Source of the DNA: Marivita sp. | GTDB lineage: Bacteria; Pseudomonadota; Alphaproteobacteria; Rhodobacterales; Rhodobacteraceae | Assembly (NCBI RefSeq): GCF_020055635.1 | Contig: NZ_JAIPUT010000024.1 | Location: 1-59,750, forward strand | Length of the DNA stretch: 59,750 nt | Direction: 5' to 3' | In this document: in pieces, positions 1 through 7,567 of the stretch | How the letters are laid out: the number at the start of each line of letters is the position of its first letter | Position numbering within the stretch: position 1 is the first letter of the stretch | Made by a program: the position numbers and the translations under genes | Notes under the pieces: model-generated | Databases searched by the model: none | Told to the model about the DNA's origin: nothing | The model's input: only the letters and a program-made list of their open reading frames with translations

Positions 1-1
1 G

Positions 2-961
2 GGCCTGCGCACCGAAGGTTTGTCGGATGACCAGATCGCCGAGCGCCTGTCGGTCAAGCCGTCCGACATCGCGGTTCTGGAAGAGGCGCTGGAGCGCGGC
101 TATCACAGCGGCGGCTTCCGCGTTTGGGACATCTCGGACAAGACCGCGCCGAAACTGCTGTCCTACGTCAAGACCTTTGGTTTTGGCGTGCACCGCTTCG
201 ACATGGACGCCAATTACGCCTATATCTCGACCGAGATGGAGGGCTATGTCGGCAACATCCTTGTCATCTACGACCTGTCGGACCCCACCAATCCGACAGA
301 GGTGTCGCGCTGGCACATGCCGGGTCAGCACGTGGCCAATGGCGAAACCCCCACCGGTGTCGGCTACAGCCACCGCCTGCACCACGCGATGCGCTGCGGC
401 GATGAGCTTTGGGCGGCGGTCTGGCATGCCGGGTTCCGGGTGCTGGATGCCAGCGACATCACCAATCCCAAGGTCAAGGGCAGCTACCGCTTTCCCAAGG
501 CGATCCCCGAACCGACCCACACCGTCATGCCGCTCGAACAGACGATCAACGGCAAACGCTATGCCGTCGTCATCGACGAGGAACATGACCACAAGCCCGG
601 TCGCCTGCACGGCTTCATCTGGATCATGGACGTCACCGACCTGAACAACATGGAACCCGTTGCGGCATGGGACCTGTCGGAACGGTTCTGCCCGTGGGTC
701 GGCGAAGACGGCGTCCGGTTCGGCGGGCACCAGTTCCGCGAAAAGCTGGACAGCACGCTGATCTACGCCACGTGGTTCGCCGGCGGTCTGCGCGTGCTCG
801 ATGTGGCCGATCCCACCCTGCCTGTCGAAGTGGCGCATTTCATGGAGCCCGGACCCACCGGCGCGCCACCCCAATCCAACGATGTGGATGTGGATGACAA
901 CGGCCTGATCTACGTGCTCGACCGCAACCGTGGCCTCGACATTCTGGAGATGACATTGTGA
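2..961 (+). CDS. LVIVD repeat-containing protein, 5' end outside window
   Basis: Beta-propeller-like protein built of LVIVD-type repeats. Motifs such as GFRVWDISD, NILVIYDLSD, GFRVLDASD and GLRVLDVAD recur about every 45-60 residues, each a beta strand ending in an Asp turn. The reading frame is open to the left edge of the window (a TTG lies at 20, but coding continues before it), so the N-terminus is probably missing. Its stop overlaps the GTG start of the OsmC-like gene by 4 bp, so it is translationally coupled to that gene and the molybdenum hydroxylase. The biochemical role of such repeat proteins is not established; protein-protein or ligand binding is an inference. Confidence 0.8.
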   Translation, partial: GLRTEGLSDDQIAERLSVKPSDIAVLEEALERGYHSGGFRVWDISDKTAPKLLSYVKTFGFGVHRFDMDANYAYISTEMEGYVGNILVIYDLSDPTNPTEVSRWHMPGQHVANGETPTGVGYSHRLHHAMRCGDELWAAVWHAGFRVLDASDITNPKVKGSYRFPKAIPEPTHTVMPLEQTINGKRYAVVIDEEHDHKPGRLHGFIWIMDVTDLNNMEPVAAWDLSERFCPWVGEDGVRFGGHQFREKLDSTLIYATWFAGGLRVLDVADPTLPVEVAHFMEPGPTGAPPQSNDVDVDDNGLIYVLDRNRGLDILEMTL

Positions 962-1437
962 CCGATCCCGACCTCCTGCCCCCCAGCGTCGATCCCAACA
1001 CCAAGGCGCTGGGCATCCGCCGCGTGAGCGCCCGCAACGAGGCCTCGACCCGGTCGGTGATAATGGTCCGCGATCACGTCGTCATCACCGACGAGAAGGA
1101 AAGCAACACCGGGCCGACACCGCTGGAAATGACGCTGTCGTCGCTCCTGGGCTGCGAAGGCGTCATCATCAACCGCTGTGCCGAGGCGATGCAATTCGCC
1201 TACACCGCCGTCGACATGGAGGCCGATGGCGAGGTCGACCAACGCGGCAGCCGCGGCGTGCAGGGCGTGCGCCCCTATTTCAACTGGGTCAAGCTGCGCA
1301 TCCGTGTTCATACCGACGAAACGCAGGAGAGGTTCGACCGGCTGATCCGCAACGTCGAAGCGCGCTGCCCGGTGATGAACCTGTTCAAATCGGCGGATGT
1401 GGATGTGCAGATCACATGGGAGCGCGTCACCCCGTGA
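958..1437 (+). CDS. OsmC/Ohr family protein
   Basis: 159-residue OsmC-like protein. Two cysteines, C66 (in LLGCEGV) and C137 (in ARCPVMN), lie where OsmC/Ohr proteins keep their redox pair, which in characterised members reduces organic hydroperoxides with thiols. The GTG start overlaps the upstream stop (GTGA), and its own stop overlaps the next GTG start in the same way. Being inside a molybdenum hydroxylase operon, it may protect or assist that enzyme; this is inference. Sulfur handling for cofactor maturation is an alternative role. Confidence 0.85.
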   Translation: MTDPDLLPPSVDPNTKALGIRRVSARNEASTRSVIMVRDHVVITDEKESNTGPTPLEMTLSSLLGCEGVIINRCAEAMQFAYTAVDMEADGEVDQRGSRGVQGVRPYFNWVKLRIRVHTDETQERFDRLIRNVEARCPVMNLFKSADVDVQITWERVTP

Positions 1438-1889
1438 GCCTGAGACTGACCATCAACGGAACCACGCGTGACATCACATCCGACCCGGACACGCCGCTGG
1501 TCTATGTGCTGCGCGACGAGCTGAAGCTGAAAGGCACCAAGCTGGGTTGCGGGCTGGAGCAATGCGGCGCCTGCGCGGTCATGGTGGACGGCAAACCGGT
1601 GCTGTCCTGCGTCACCCCGGTCGAGGCGTTCGACGGCAAGAATGTCACGACCATCGAAGGCATCGCCGACACCGAGATCGGCCAGCGCGTGCAGCAGGCC
1701 TTTGTCCAAGAGACCGCCGCACAATGTGGCTATTGCACATCAGGTCTCGTGGTGGCGGCGACCGCCTTGCTGGCGGCTAACCCGACACCGGACCGCACGA
1801 CCACAAAGGCCGCCCTGACCCCACATCTGTGCCGCTGCGGATCACACCCGCGCGTGCTCAGGGCGATTGAGAAGGCGGCCAGGGCATGA
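1434..1889 (+). CDS. 2Fe-2S subunit of xanthine dehydrogenase-family molybdenum hydroxylase
   Basis: 151-residue small iron-sulfur subunit. The N-terminal plant-type ferredoxin cluster uses C39, C44, C47 and C59 (GCGLEQCGACAV and SCVTP). The C-terminal helical domain binds the second cluster with C98, C101, C133 and C135 (CGYCTSG and CRCG). The GTG at 1434 is chosen because it forms a GTGA overlap with the upstream stop; an in-frame ATG at 1416 would add six unconserved residues. It passes electrons from the molybdenum subunit encoded next, with which it overlaps by 4 bp (ATGA). Confidence 0.93.
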   Translation: MSLRLTINGTTRDITSDPDTPLVYVLRDELKLKGTKLGCGLEQCGACAVMVDGKPVLSCVTPVEAFDGKNVTTIEGIADTEIGQRVQQAFVQETAAQCGYCTSGLVVAATALLAANPTPDRTTTKAALTPHLCRCGSHPRVLRAIEKAARA

Positions 1890-3994
1890 GCCTCAAGGAC
1901 TATCCGCGTGTCGCCGACTGGCTGACCACCGACGGCGACAGCCTGCTGATCCACACCGGCAAGGTCGATATCGGGCAACGCATCTCGACCGCGCTGGTTC
2001 GGATCGTGCAGGAGGAACTGGCGCTGCCGCTGTTGCAGATCGGCATCGCCCCCGTCCGCACCGGCCATGCGCCGGATGAAGGCATCACCTCGGGCAGCAA
2101 TTCGATCGAACAATCAGGCCGCGCCGTCGCCTCTGCCGCCGCGACCCTGCGCAAGCATGCCCTCGACATGGCAATCGCGCAACATGGTGGCGACCGTGCC
2201 GACTGGGTGCTGGAGGATGGCCATGTGCAGCGCGCGGGCACGAACCTGCGCCTTGGCCTGATCGAACTGGCCAACGATCTGCCGCCCGACCTGCCTGTCG
2301 ATCCCGACCTGCCCCGCCATGTGCCCAGCGTCACCCCGGCCCCGGACATGCGTGGCATTTCGGCCATGGTGCAAGGACGCTACAGTTTTCTGCACGACCT
2401 CGACCTGCCCGGAATGTGGCACGCCCGCCGCGTCAGCCCGCCCCACGCCCGCGCCACCTTGCGCGAGATCGACCAGACCGCGATCGACAAGATCGACGCC
2501 AAGGGTCTGCACCTCCTCCGCGACGGCAGTTTCATCGCCGTCGCGGGACCGCGCGAATGGGACGTGGTCAAGGCGGCGACCAGCCTTGGACTTGCCTGCA
2601 CATGGGACAAGGGCGGAGGACTTCCCGAAACCGATATCTTCGCGCATCTCGTCCCGGAGAACGCACAACGCTTCCCGGTCGTGAACGCCACACCGCAGGA
2701 CGCGCCCGTTCCCGCGCCGTTTGACGCCGCAGACCTGAGCGCCCGCTACGAACGCCCCTACCAGATGCATGGCGCCTTGGCCCCCTCTGCCGCGCTGGCC
2801 GAATGGACGGGCGACCGGCTGATCCTGCACAGCCACAGCCAGGGCATCTATCCCTTGCGCGAGGCGATTGCCGACAGCCTTGGCCTGATGCCCGACCAAG
2901 TCGAGATCACCCATGTGCCGGGTTCCGGCTGCTACGGCCACAATGGCGCCGACGATGCGGCGTTCGAGGCGGCGCTGATCGCGATGGCGCATCCGAACAC
3001 GCCGATCCTGCTGAAATGGTCGCGCGAAGATGAACACGCGTGGGAACCCTACGCGCCTCCGATGGCGGTGCAGATCGACGTGAAACTCGCGGGTGGCAGG
3101 ATCGCCGCCCTGTCGGCCGAAGCGCATAGCGACACCCATCGCGGACGTCCCCGCCCCGGCCCCAATCGCGCAGGGCCCGCGAAACTGCTGGCCAACCGGT
3201 TTCGCACCGAAGCCATGGATCCTTACGTGTCACCCGCGAACATGGGCAAACATGCCGGGATGCACCGGAATCTTGATCCGATCTACGACATTCCGGAAAC
3301 CCGGCTGGTCAAGAACCTTGTCCGGGGCCTGCCGCACCGCACCTCTGCCATGCGCTGTCTTGGGGCGGTGACCAACATCTTCGCGCTGGAAAGCATGATG
3401 GACGACCTGGCGCGCAGCGCTGAAAGCGACCCGATCGCGTTTCGCCAGTCACATCTGAGCGACCCGCGCGCCAAGGCCGTTCTGTCCGAGCTTGACCGCC
3501 GCATTTCCGCGCGGCCCGCCCTGCCCGATGGCGCCGGACGCGGCATCGCCTATGCGCAGTACAAGAACGCCATGACCCGTGTCGGCATCGCGGTGGAACT
3601 GACCGTCACCGACACAGCCGAGACCCGGCTTGACCACGCCACGATCGTTGCCGACGCTGGACGCGTGATCGACCCTGACGGGCTGATTGCACAGCTTGAA
3701 GGCGGGTTCATGCAGGCCGCAAGCTGGGCGCTGTGCGAAGAAGTGACATGGGACCGCGATGGCATCACGTCGCGCGACTGGGACAGTTATCCGGTGATCC
3801 GCTTCGACAACGTGCCCGATCTCGACGTGGTTGTGCTTGAGACCTCCGGGACCCCGTCCGTCGGTGCGGGCGAGGCATCGCCCGGCCCGACGGTCGCCGC
3901 GATTGCCAACGCGATCCACGCCGCGACCGGTTTGCGTCTGCGCCGGATGCCCTTCGCGCCGGATGCGATCACACAAGCCGCACTGGCGGTTTGA
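1886..3994 (+). CDS. Molybdopterin-binding subunit of xanthine dehydrogenase-family oxidoreductase (IorB/NicB-like)
   Basis: 702-residue large subunit that would hydroxylate an aromatic heterocycle or oxidise an aldehyde with water as oxygen donor. The N-terminus reads GKVDIGQRISTALVRIVQEE, like isoquinoline 1-oxidoreductase and nicotinate dehydrogenase large subunits, and near the C-terminus VGAGEASPGPTVAAIANA holds the catalytic-type Glu. No Tat signal is visible, so it is probably cytoplasmic, and it is somewhat shorter than many IorB proteins. No FAD subunit gene is present, so the operon encodes a two-subunit enzyme whose electron acceptor is elsewhere. The substrate cannot be told from sequence. 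Confidence 0.88.
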   Translation: MSLKDYPRVADWLTTDGDSLLIHTGKVDIGQRISTALVRIVQEELALPLLQIGIAPVRTGHAPDEGITSGSNSIEQSGRAVASAAATLRKHALDMAIAQHGGDRADWVLEDGHVQRAGTNLRLGLIELANDLPPDLPVDPDLPRHVPSVTPAPDMRGISAMVQGRYSFLHDLDLPGMWHARRVSPPHARATLREIDQTAIDKIDAKGLHLLRDGSFIAVAGPREWDVVKAATSLGLACTWDKGGGLPETDIFAHLVPENAQRFPVVNATPQDAPVPAPFDAADLSARYERPYQMHGALAPSAALAEWTGDRLILHSHSQGIYPLREAIADSLGLMPDQVEITHVPGSGCYGHNGADDAAFEAALIAMAHPNTPILLKWSREDEHAWEPYAPPMAVQIDVKLAGGRIAALSAEAHSDTHRGRPRPGPNRAGPAKLLANRFRTEAMDPYVSPANMGKHAGMHRNLDPIYDIPETRLVKNLVRGLPHRTSAMRCLGAVTNIFALESMMDDLARSAESDPIAFRQSHLSDPRAKAVLSELDRRISARPALPDGAGRGIAYAQYKNAMTRVGIAVELTVTDTAETRLDHATIVADAGRVIDPDGLIAQLEGGFMQAASWALCEEVTWDRDGITSRDWDSYPVIRFDNVPDLDVVVLETSGTPSVGAGEASPGPTVAAIANAIHAATGLRLRRMPFAPDAITQAALAV

Positions 3995-4036
3995 ACAGCC
4001 ATGCCGATACGCTCTCGGCCCTGCGGGGGATTTGGC

Positions 4037-4492
4037 TCAGGTCGACGCCACCAGGAGTCCGCCGCGTTCGCGCTGGGTGTTGAAGGTCTTCAGGCTGACG
4101 GTTGTTTTCGTTGCTTCATCAACGGGTTCGGGATCATTGATGAAGACCGTGCCACCGTCATCCCCATCCGTGCTGCAGCCGGTCAGCACCACGATGTGCC
4201 CGTACCCCTTCCAGTGGCTTGCGCACCATATCGGTCCGCGAAGACCGATCGTCGCCATCAATGACAAGGCTGTGAAATCATGATCTTTGGACGGCAGGAA
4301 AACCAACCCTTCTTTTCGCGCCAGCGTCACGAAGTCGGTCTTCTGGATTCCCTTGTCGGCCGCCCACTTGTCAGGCAGACCCAAGATCGGGCCCTGCGCA
4401 TAGTAGTAAGCCACCATGCAAAGCGACGCGTACCAGCAGCTCATGCCTTTTCGTTGCGGAATAAGGGGAACAGTCAGTTTCAATTCAGCCAT
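4037..4492 (-). CDS. Papain-like cysteine protease, AvrRpt2/C70-like
   Basis: 151-residue protein with a complete papain-type active-site pattern: oxyanion Q13 (VPLIPQ), nucleophile C19 (MSCWYA), H99 (GYGHIVVLTG) and D120 (FINDPEP). The order Q-C-H-D and the compact length match the AvrRpt2-like (Peptidase_C70) and C39-like families, which include a type III effector but also many bacterial proteins of unknown role. No signal peptide is seen. It is convergent with the molybdenum hydroxylase operon and has no obvious partner. A peptidase function is likely; substrate and location are unknown. Confidence 0.8.
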   Translation of the reverse strand: MAELKLTVPLIPQRKGMSCWYASLCMVAYYYAQGPILGLPDKWAADKGIQKTDFVTLARKEGLVFLPSKDHDFTALSLMATIGLRGPIWCASHWKGYGHIVVLTGCSTDGDDGGTVFINDPEPVDEATKTTVSLKTFNTQRERGGLLVAST

Positions 4493-4790
4493 CGCGCAAA
4501 TCCTGCGTTAATAAATTCAATTCCGGCGTAAGAAAGTGTGGACGATGTTCCTCCAACGTCACCCAGGGACCAAGAAAAACCTGGTTCAGGCGCGGGAACC
4601 GCACCTCGACGCCTGTCGGTCGCAAGCGAGGTCCATCCGTGCAGCGGGTCCGGACTGCGGCCACTGCCATTCACCGCGGACGCCTTGGCGCGGGCGGGCT
4701 TGGCGCGCAGACACGCATATGCGTTGAAGAACCGGTCGCACATGCGCATAGAGGACCCGAAAAAGACCATCGGCTGAAACAGGAGGCTCC
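4493..4790. other. Intergenic stretch without a convincing gene
   Basis: About 300 bp between the leftward protease gene and the rightward small ORF at 4791. Short ORFs cross it on both strands, but none has a good ribosome binding site, family resemblance or in-frame coupling to a neighbour. Divergent promoters for both flanking genes must lie here; I could not pick a reliable -35/-10 pair. Confidence 0.5.
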
Positions 4791-4946
4791 ATGCCCGACG
4801 AAACCAACCTTAAACCGCTCGGCAGCTCTGCGCGCGCGGGCGCATCGGTCAGGATCGAGACTTTCTTGGCGCAGGACCCGGACAGCACCGCACACAGCCT
4901 GGCGATGCCGACCGACGGGGTTTTCCGGACCGGGGAGGGTCTGTGA
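4791..4946 (+). CDS. Small hypothetical protein coupled to aldo/keto reductase
   Basis: 51-codon ORF with a strong ribosome binding site (AGGAGG at 4781-4786, spacing 4 nt to the ATG). The product begins MPDETNLKPLGSSARAG and shows no membrane segment, Cys motif or recognised domain. Its TGA stop overlaps the ATG of the aldo/keto reductase (TGATG), so it is probably translationally coupled to it. It may be a genuine small protein or a leader peptide that sets downstream translation; I do not recognise it. Confidence 0.6.
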   Translation: MPDETNLKPLGSSARAGASVRIETFLAQDPDSTAHSLAMPTDGVFRTGEGL

Positions 4947-5950
4947 TGGAGATGCGCAAGCTGGGGGCCGATGGACCCGATGTCTCGGCGATCGGTGTGG
5001 GTGCGATGTCCTTTACCGCCTTCTATGGCGAGGTGGCCGAAGACGATTGCCACGCCACGCTGGACGCAGCATTGGAGTGCGGGATCACGCATCTGGACAC
5101 GTCGAATGTCTATGGCCTGGGCCGCTCGGAAGAGATCATCGGCGCGCATCTGGACCGCTATCGCGGCAAGGGCGCGCTGCCGTTCCGGATCGCCACCAAG
5201 GCCGGGATCGTGCGCGGCCCCGGCAGCGGCCCGCGCAAGTTCGACAACAGCGCGGCCTATCTGGAACAGGAACTGGACAAGAGCCTCAAGCGCCTTGGCC
5301 TCGAACAGGTCGAGCTGTTCTACGTGCATCGGCGTGACCACGACATCGAGATCGAGGACGTGACCGACAGCCTTGTGCGGCTTGTGCAGAAGGGCAAGAT
5401 CGCGCGGTTCGGGTTTTCCGAGATCGCCCCGACATCGCTGCGCCGGGCCGCCGAGGTCCACCCGGTGGCCGCGGTGCAATCGGAATATTCGTTGCAGACC
5501 CGCCAGCCCGAGCTGGGCCTCGTGCAGGCCTGCGCCGAACTGGGCACCGCGCTGGTGGCGTTCTCGCCCGTCGGGCGCGGGCTTCTGACCGACCGCCCCC
5601 CCACGCCCGAGAGCATCGCGCGTTCCACCTTCCTGTCGGACAATCCGCGTTTCACCGGGGACAACCTGATGCGCAACCGACGCGCCAGCGACGCGCTGCG
5701 CAACCTCGCGGGCGACATGGGCAAGCCGACGGCGGCGCTTGCCATCGCCTGGCTGCTGCACCAGGGCAAGCACGTGATCCCGATTCCCGGCACGCACAGC
5801 CCCCAGCACCTGCGCGACCTCGCGGCGGGAACCGAACTTGCCCTGACGCCCGACATCCTTGCCGAGATCGACACTCGCCTGCCGATCGGCTGGGCGCATG
5901 GAGATCGCTACTCGGCGGCGCAGAACAACGGCCCCGAGCAATATTGCTGA
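4946..5950 (+). CDS. Aldo/keto reductase
   Basis: 334-residue (beta/alpha)8 NADPH-dependent carbonyl reductase. It begins MEMRKLGADGPDVSAIGVG, and the expected catalytic tetrad is visible: Asp and Tyr in LDTSNVYGLGRSEE, Lys in RIATKAG and His in FYVHRRD. IPIPGTHSPQHL near the end is the cofactor-phosphate binding region. The ATG at 4946 is chosen because it makes a TGATG junction with the upstream ORF and follows GGGAGGG; GTG 4943 and ATG 4952 are alternatives. The physiological aldehyde or ketone is unknown. Confidence 0.93.
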   Translation: MEMRKLGADGPDVSAIGVGAMSFTAFYGEVAEDDCHATLDAALECGITHLDTSNVYGLGRSEEIIGAHLDRYRGKGALPFRIATKAGIVRGPGSGPRKFDNSAAYLEQELDKSLKRLGLEQVELFYVHRRDHDIEIEDVTDSLVRLVQKGKIARFGFSEIAPTSLRRAAEVHPVAAVQSEYSLQTRQPELGLVQACAELGTALVAFSPVGRGLLTDRPPTPESIARSTFLSDNPRFTGDNLMRNRRASDALRNLAGDMGKPTAALAIAWLLHQGKHVIPIPGTHSPQHLRDLAAGTELALTPDILAEIDTRLPIGWAHGDRYSAAQNNGPEQYC

Positions 5951-5996
5951 GAACGCCTGCTCGACGGGGCGCGTGGCGTGCCCCGTCAGCCGAGAG

Positions 5997-6701
5997 TCAC
6001 CGGTCCCGCGCGGCCCAGAGCGCGCCGCGCCGGATGATCTCCGTCACCTGCGGCACCTTGAGGTCGTCAAGCTCGTGACCGATGGAACAGTAGAAGACCC
6101 GGCCCTTGTCCCAGCGGCGCTTCCAGACCACGGGGATGACCGTGCCCTCGATCCACCACAGGTGATCACCCGAGAAGGTGGTCGTCGCCAGAACCTCGTT
6201 CGAGGGATCGACCAGCATGTAATATTGCTCTGACCGCAGGCGAAAGCTGCGGATGCCCGCGACGATGGGGTCGTCGGGTTTGCAGATGGTGACATCGTAG
6301 TCGATGTAATCCTCGGCCGGTTGCAGATTGTCCGGCCATCCCGGCGGATGCGCGACGAACTGGCCGCCGATCAGGAAATGGTAGGTTGGCCGGTCGCGGA
6401 ACGCATCCCCCATGTGACCGTGCCACCCGGCAAGACCGCAGCCATTGCCGATCAGCTGAAGCAACCCGTCCTCCTGCAACTTTGTCATGTTGCCGAACTC
6501 TTCCTGATGGCCGGACCGGGCCGAGGACCAGATCGGCGTGATCAGGTCGACATCCCGCAAGGCTTCGGGCGTTTCCAGCGGTGCGAGGCTGTCATGCACA
6601 TCGACATCGAAGCCGATCTGCTGCAAGAGATCCCGGTACCAGTCGGCAAAGGCTGTGGGGGTGTGGCCTTCCCATCCGCCGACGAAAAGCGCGGCTTTCA
6701 T
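5997..6701 (-). CDS. ThuA-like domain protein
   Basis: 234-residue ThuA-fold protein (glutamine-amidotransferase-like flavodoxin fold). It starts MKAALFVGGWEGHTP and contains GNGCGLAGWHGHMGDAFRD, YHFLIGGQFVAHP and, near the C-terminus, KGRVFYCSIGHELDD, all typical of ThuA proteins linked to trehalose or sugar use in rhizobia. It is the last gene of the leftward transporter operon and overlaps the stop-start junction of the dehydrogenase before it (ATGA). A part in processing the imported carbohydrate is inferred. Confidence 0.85.
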   Translation of the reverse strand: MKAALFVGGWEGHTPTAFADWYRDLLQQIGFDVDVHDSLAPLETPEALRDVDLITPIWSSARSGHQEEFGNMTKLQEDGLLQLIGNGCGLAGWHGHMGDAFRDRPTYHFLIGGQFVAHPPGWPDNLQPAEDYIDYDVTICKPDDPIVAGIRSFRLRSEQYYMLVDPSNEVLATTTFSGDHLWWIEGTVIPVVWKRRWDKGRVFYCSIGHELDDLKVPQVTEIIRRGALWAARDR

Positions 6702-7564
6702 CTTGAATCCTTTCGCATGAAATTCAGGATCGAGGCCATGTCGCGCGCGGCATAACCCTGGGCCTCGGCTGTCCTGAGCGTGTCCAGTGTCACCTGTCCC
6801 TGCGGCATGGCGGTGCCAAGGCGCCGTGCCAGGTCGGCGGTGGTTTCCATGTCCTTGCGTGCCAGCGCCACGGTGAAGGTGACGTCATGCGCCGCCTCGT
6901 CGAGGTAAAGCGGGCGGCGGTATTTCAGCATCGGCGCGCAGGCCGCGCTGGCCTCGATCACGTCGAAGGCGTTTTCGGGCGCGATTCCGGCAGCCTCGGC
7001 CAGGGTCATCGCTTCGGCCAGCGTCTGGTTGATGCCGTGGATCAGCGAATTGACGGCGAGTTTCATCACCGTGCCCGCGCCCCGCCGGCCAAGGCAGATC
7101 GTCTCCTTGCCCATCGCATCCAGCACCGGCATGAAGGCCGTCGCCGCCTCGAGCGCGCACCCGGCCATGATCATCAACTGGCCCGCCTCGGCGGCCTGTG
7201 TCGCGCCCGAAACCGGCGCGTCTATGACCTGCGCCGATGCCGGAGCGCGTTCGGCCAGCGCCTCGATGTGATCGGGGCTGTGGGTGCCCATCACCAGGTA
7301 GACCTGGGCGGGACCGGCAAACAGCCCGTCCGCACCGGCATGTACCTCCCAGGACGAGGGATCGTCGGCCAGCATGCTGATCACGATGTCCGACGCATCG
7401 GAGAGGGCGTGCGGCGTGTCCGCGACCGCGCAGCCAAGTTCGGTCGACAGCGCCTGCGCCTTGTCCCGCGAGCGGTTCCACAGAACGAGTTCGAACCCGG
7501 CGCGGTGCAGGTTGCGGGCCATGTGGCTGCCCATCCGGCCCAGACCGACAAATCCGATCCGCAT
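6698..7564 (-). CDS. NAD(P)-dependent 3-hydroxyisobutyrate dehydrogenase-family oxidoreductase
   Basis: 288-residue beta-hydroxyacid dehydrogenase. The Rossmann motif is MRIGFVGLGRMGSHMA; DAPVSGATQAAEAGQL is the substrate-binding signature, and GTVMKLAVNSLIHG carries the catalytic Lys of this family. It would oxidise a 3-hydroxyacid or related sugar acid such as tartronate semialdehyde or hydroxyisobutyrate. It lies 3 nt downstream of the ABC ATPase gene and overlaps thuA-like, so it belongs to the transporter operon and probably acts on the imported compound. Confidence 0.9.
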   Translation of the reverse strand: MRIGFVGLGRMGSHMARNLHRAGFELVLWNRSRDKAQALSTELGCAVADTPHALSDASDIVISMLADDPSSWEVHAGADGLFAGPAQVYLVMGTHSPDHIEALAERAPASAQVIDAPVSGATQAAEAGQLMIMAGCALEAATAFMPVLDAMGKETICLGRRGAGTVMKLAVNSLIHGINQTLAEAMTLAEAAGIAPENAFDVIEASAACAPMLKYRRPLYLDEAAHDVTFTVALARKDMETTADLARRLGTAMPQGQVTLDTLRTAEAQGYAARDMASILNFMRKDSR

Positions 7565-7567
7565 CGC

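Noticed and set aside
4480-4777. Short ORFs on both strands between the protease gene and the 51-codon ORF
   Set aside because: No good ribosome binding sites, no recognisable features, and the two overlap each other antiparallel; evidence is too weak to call a gene.
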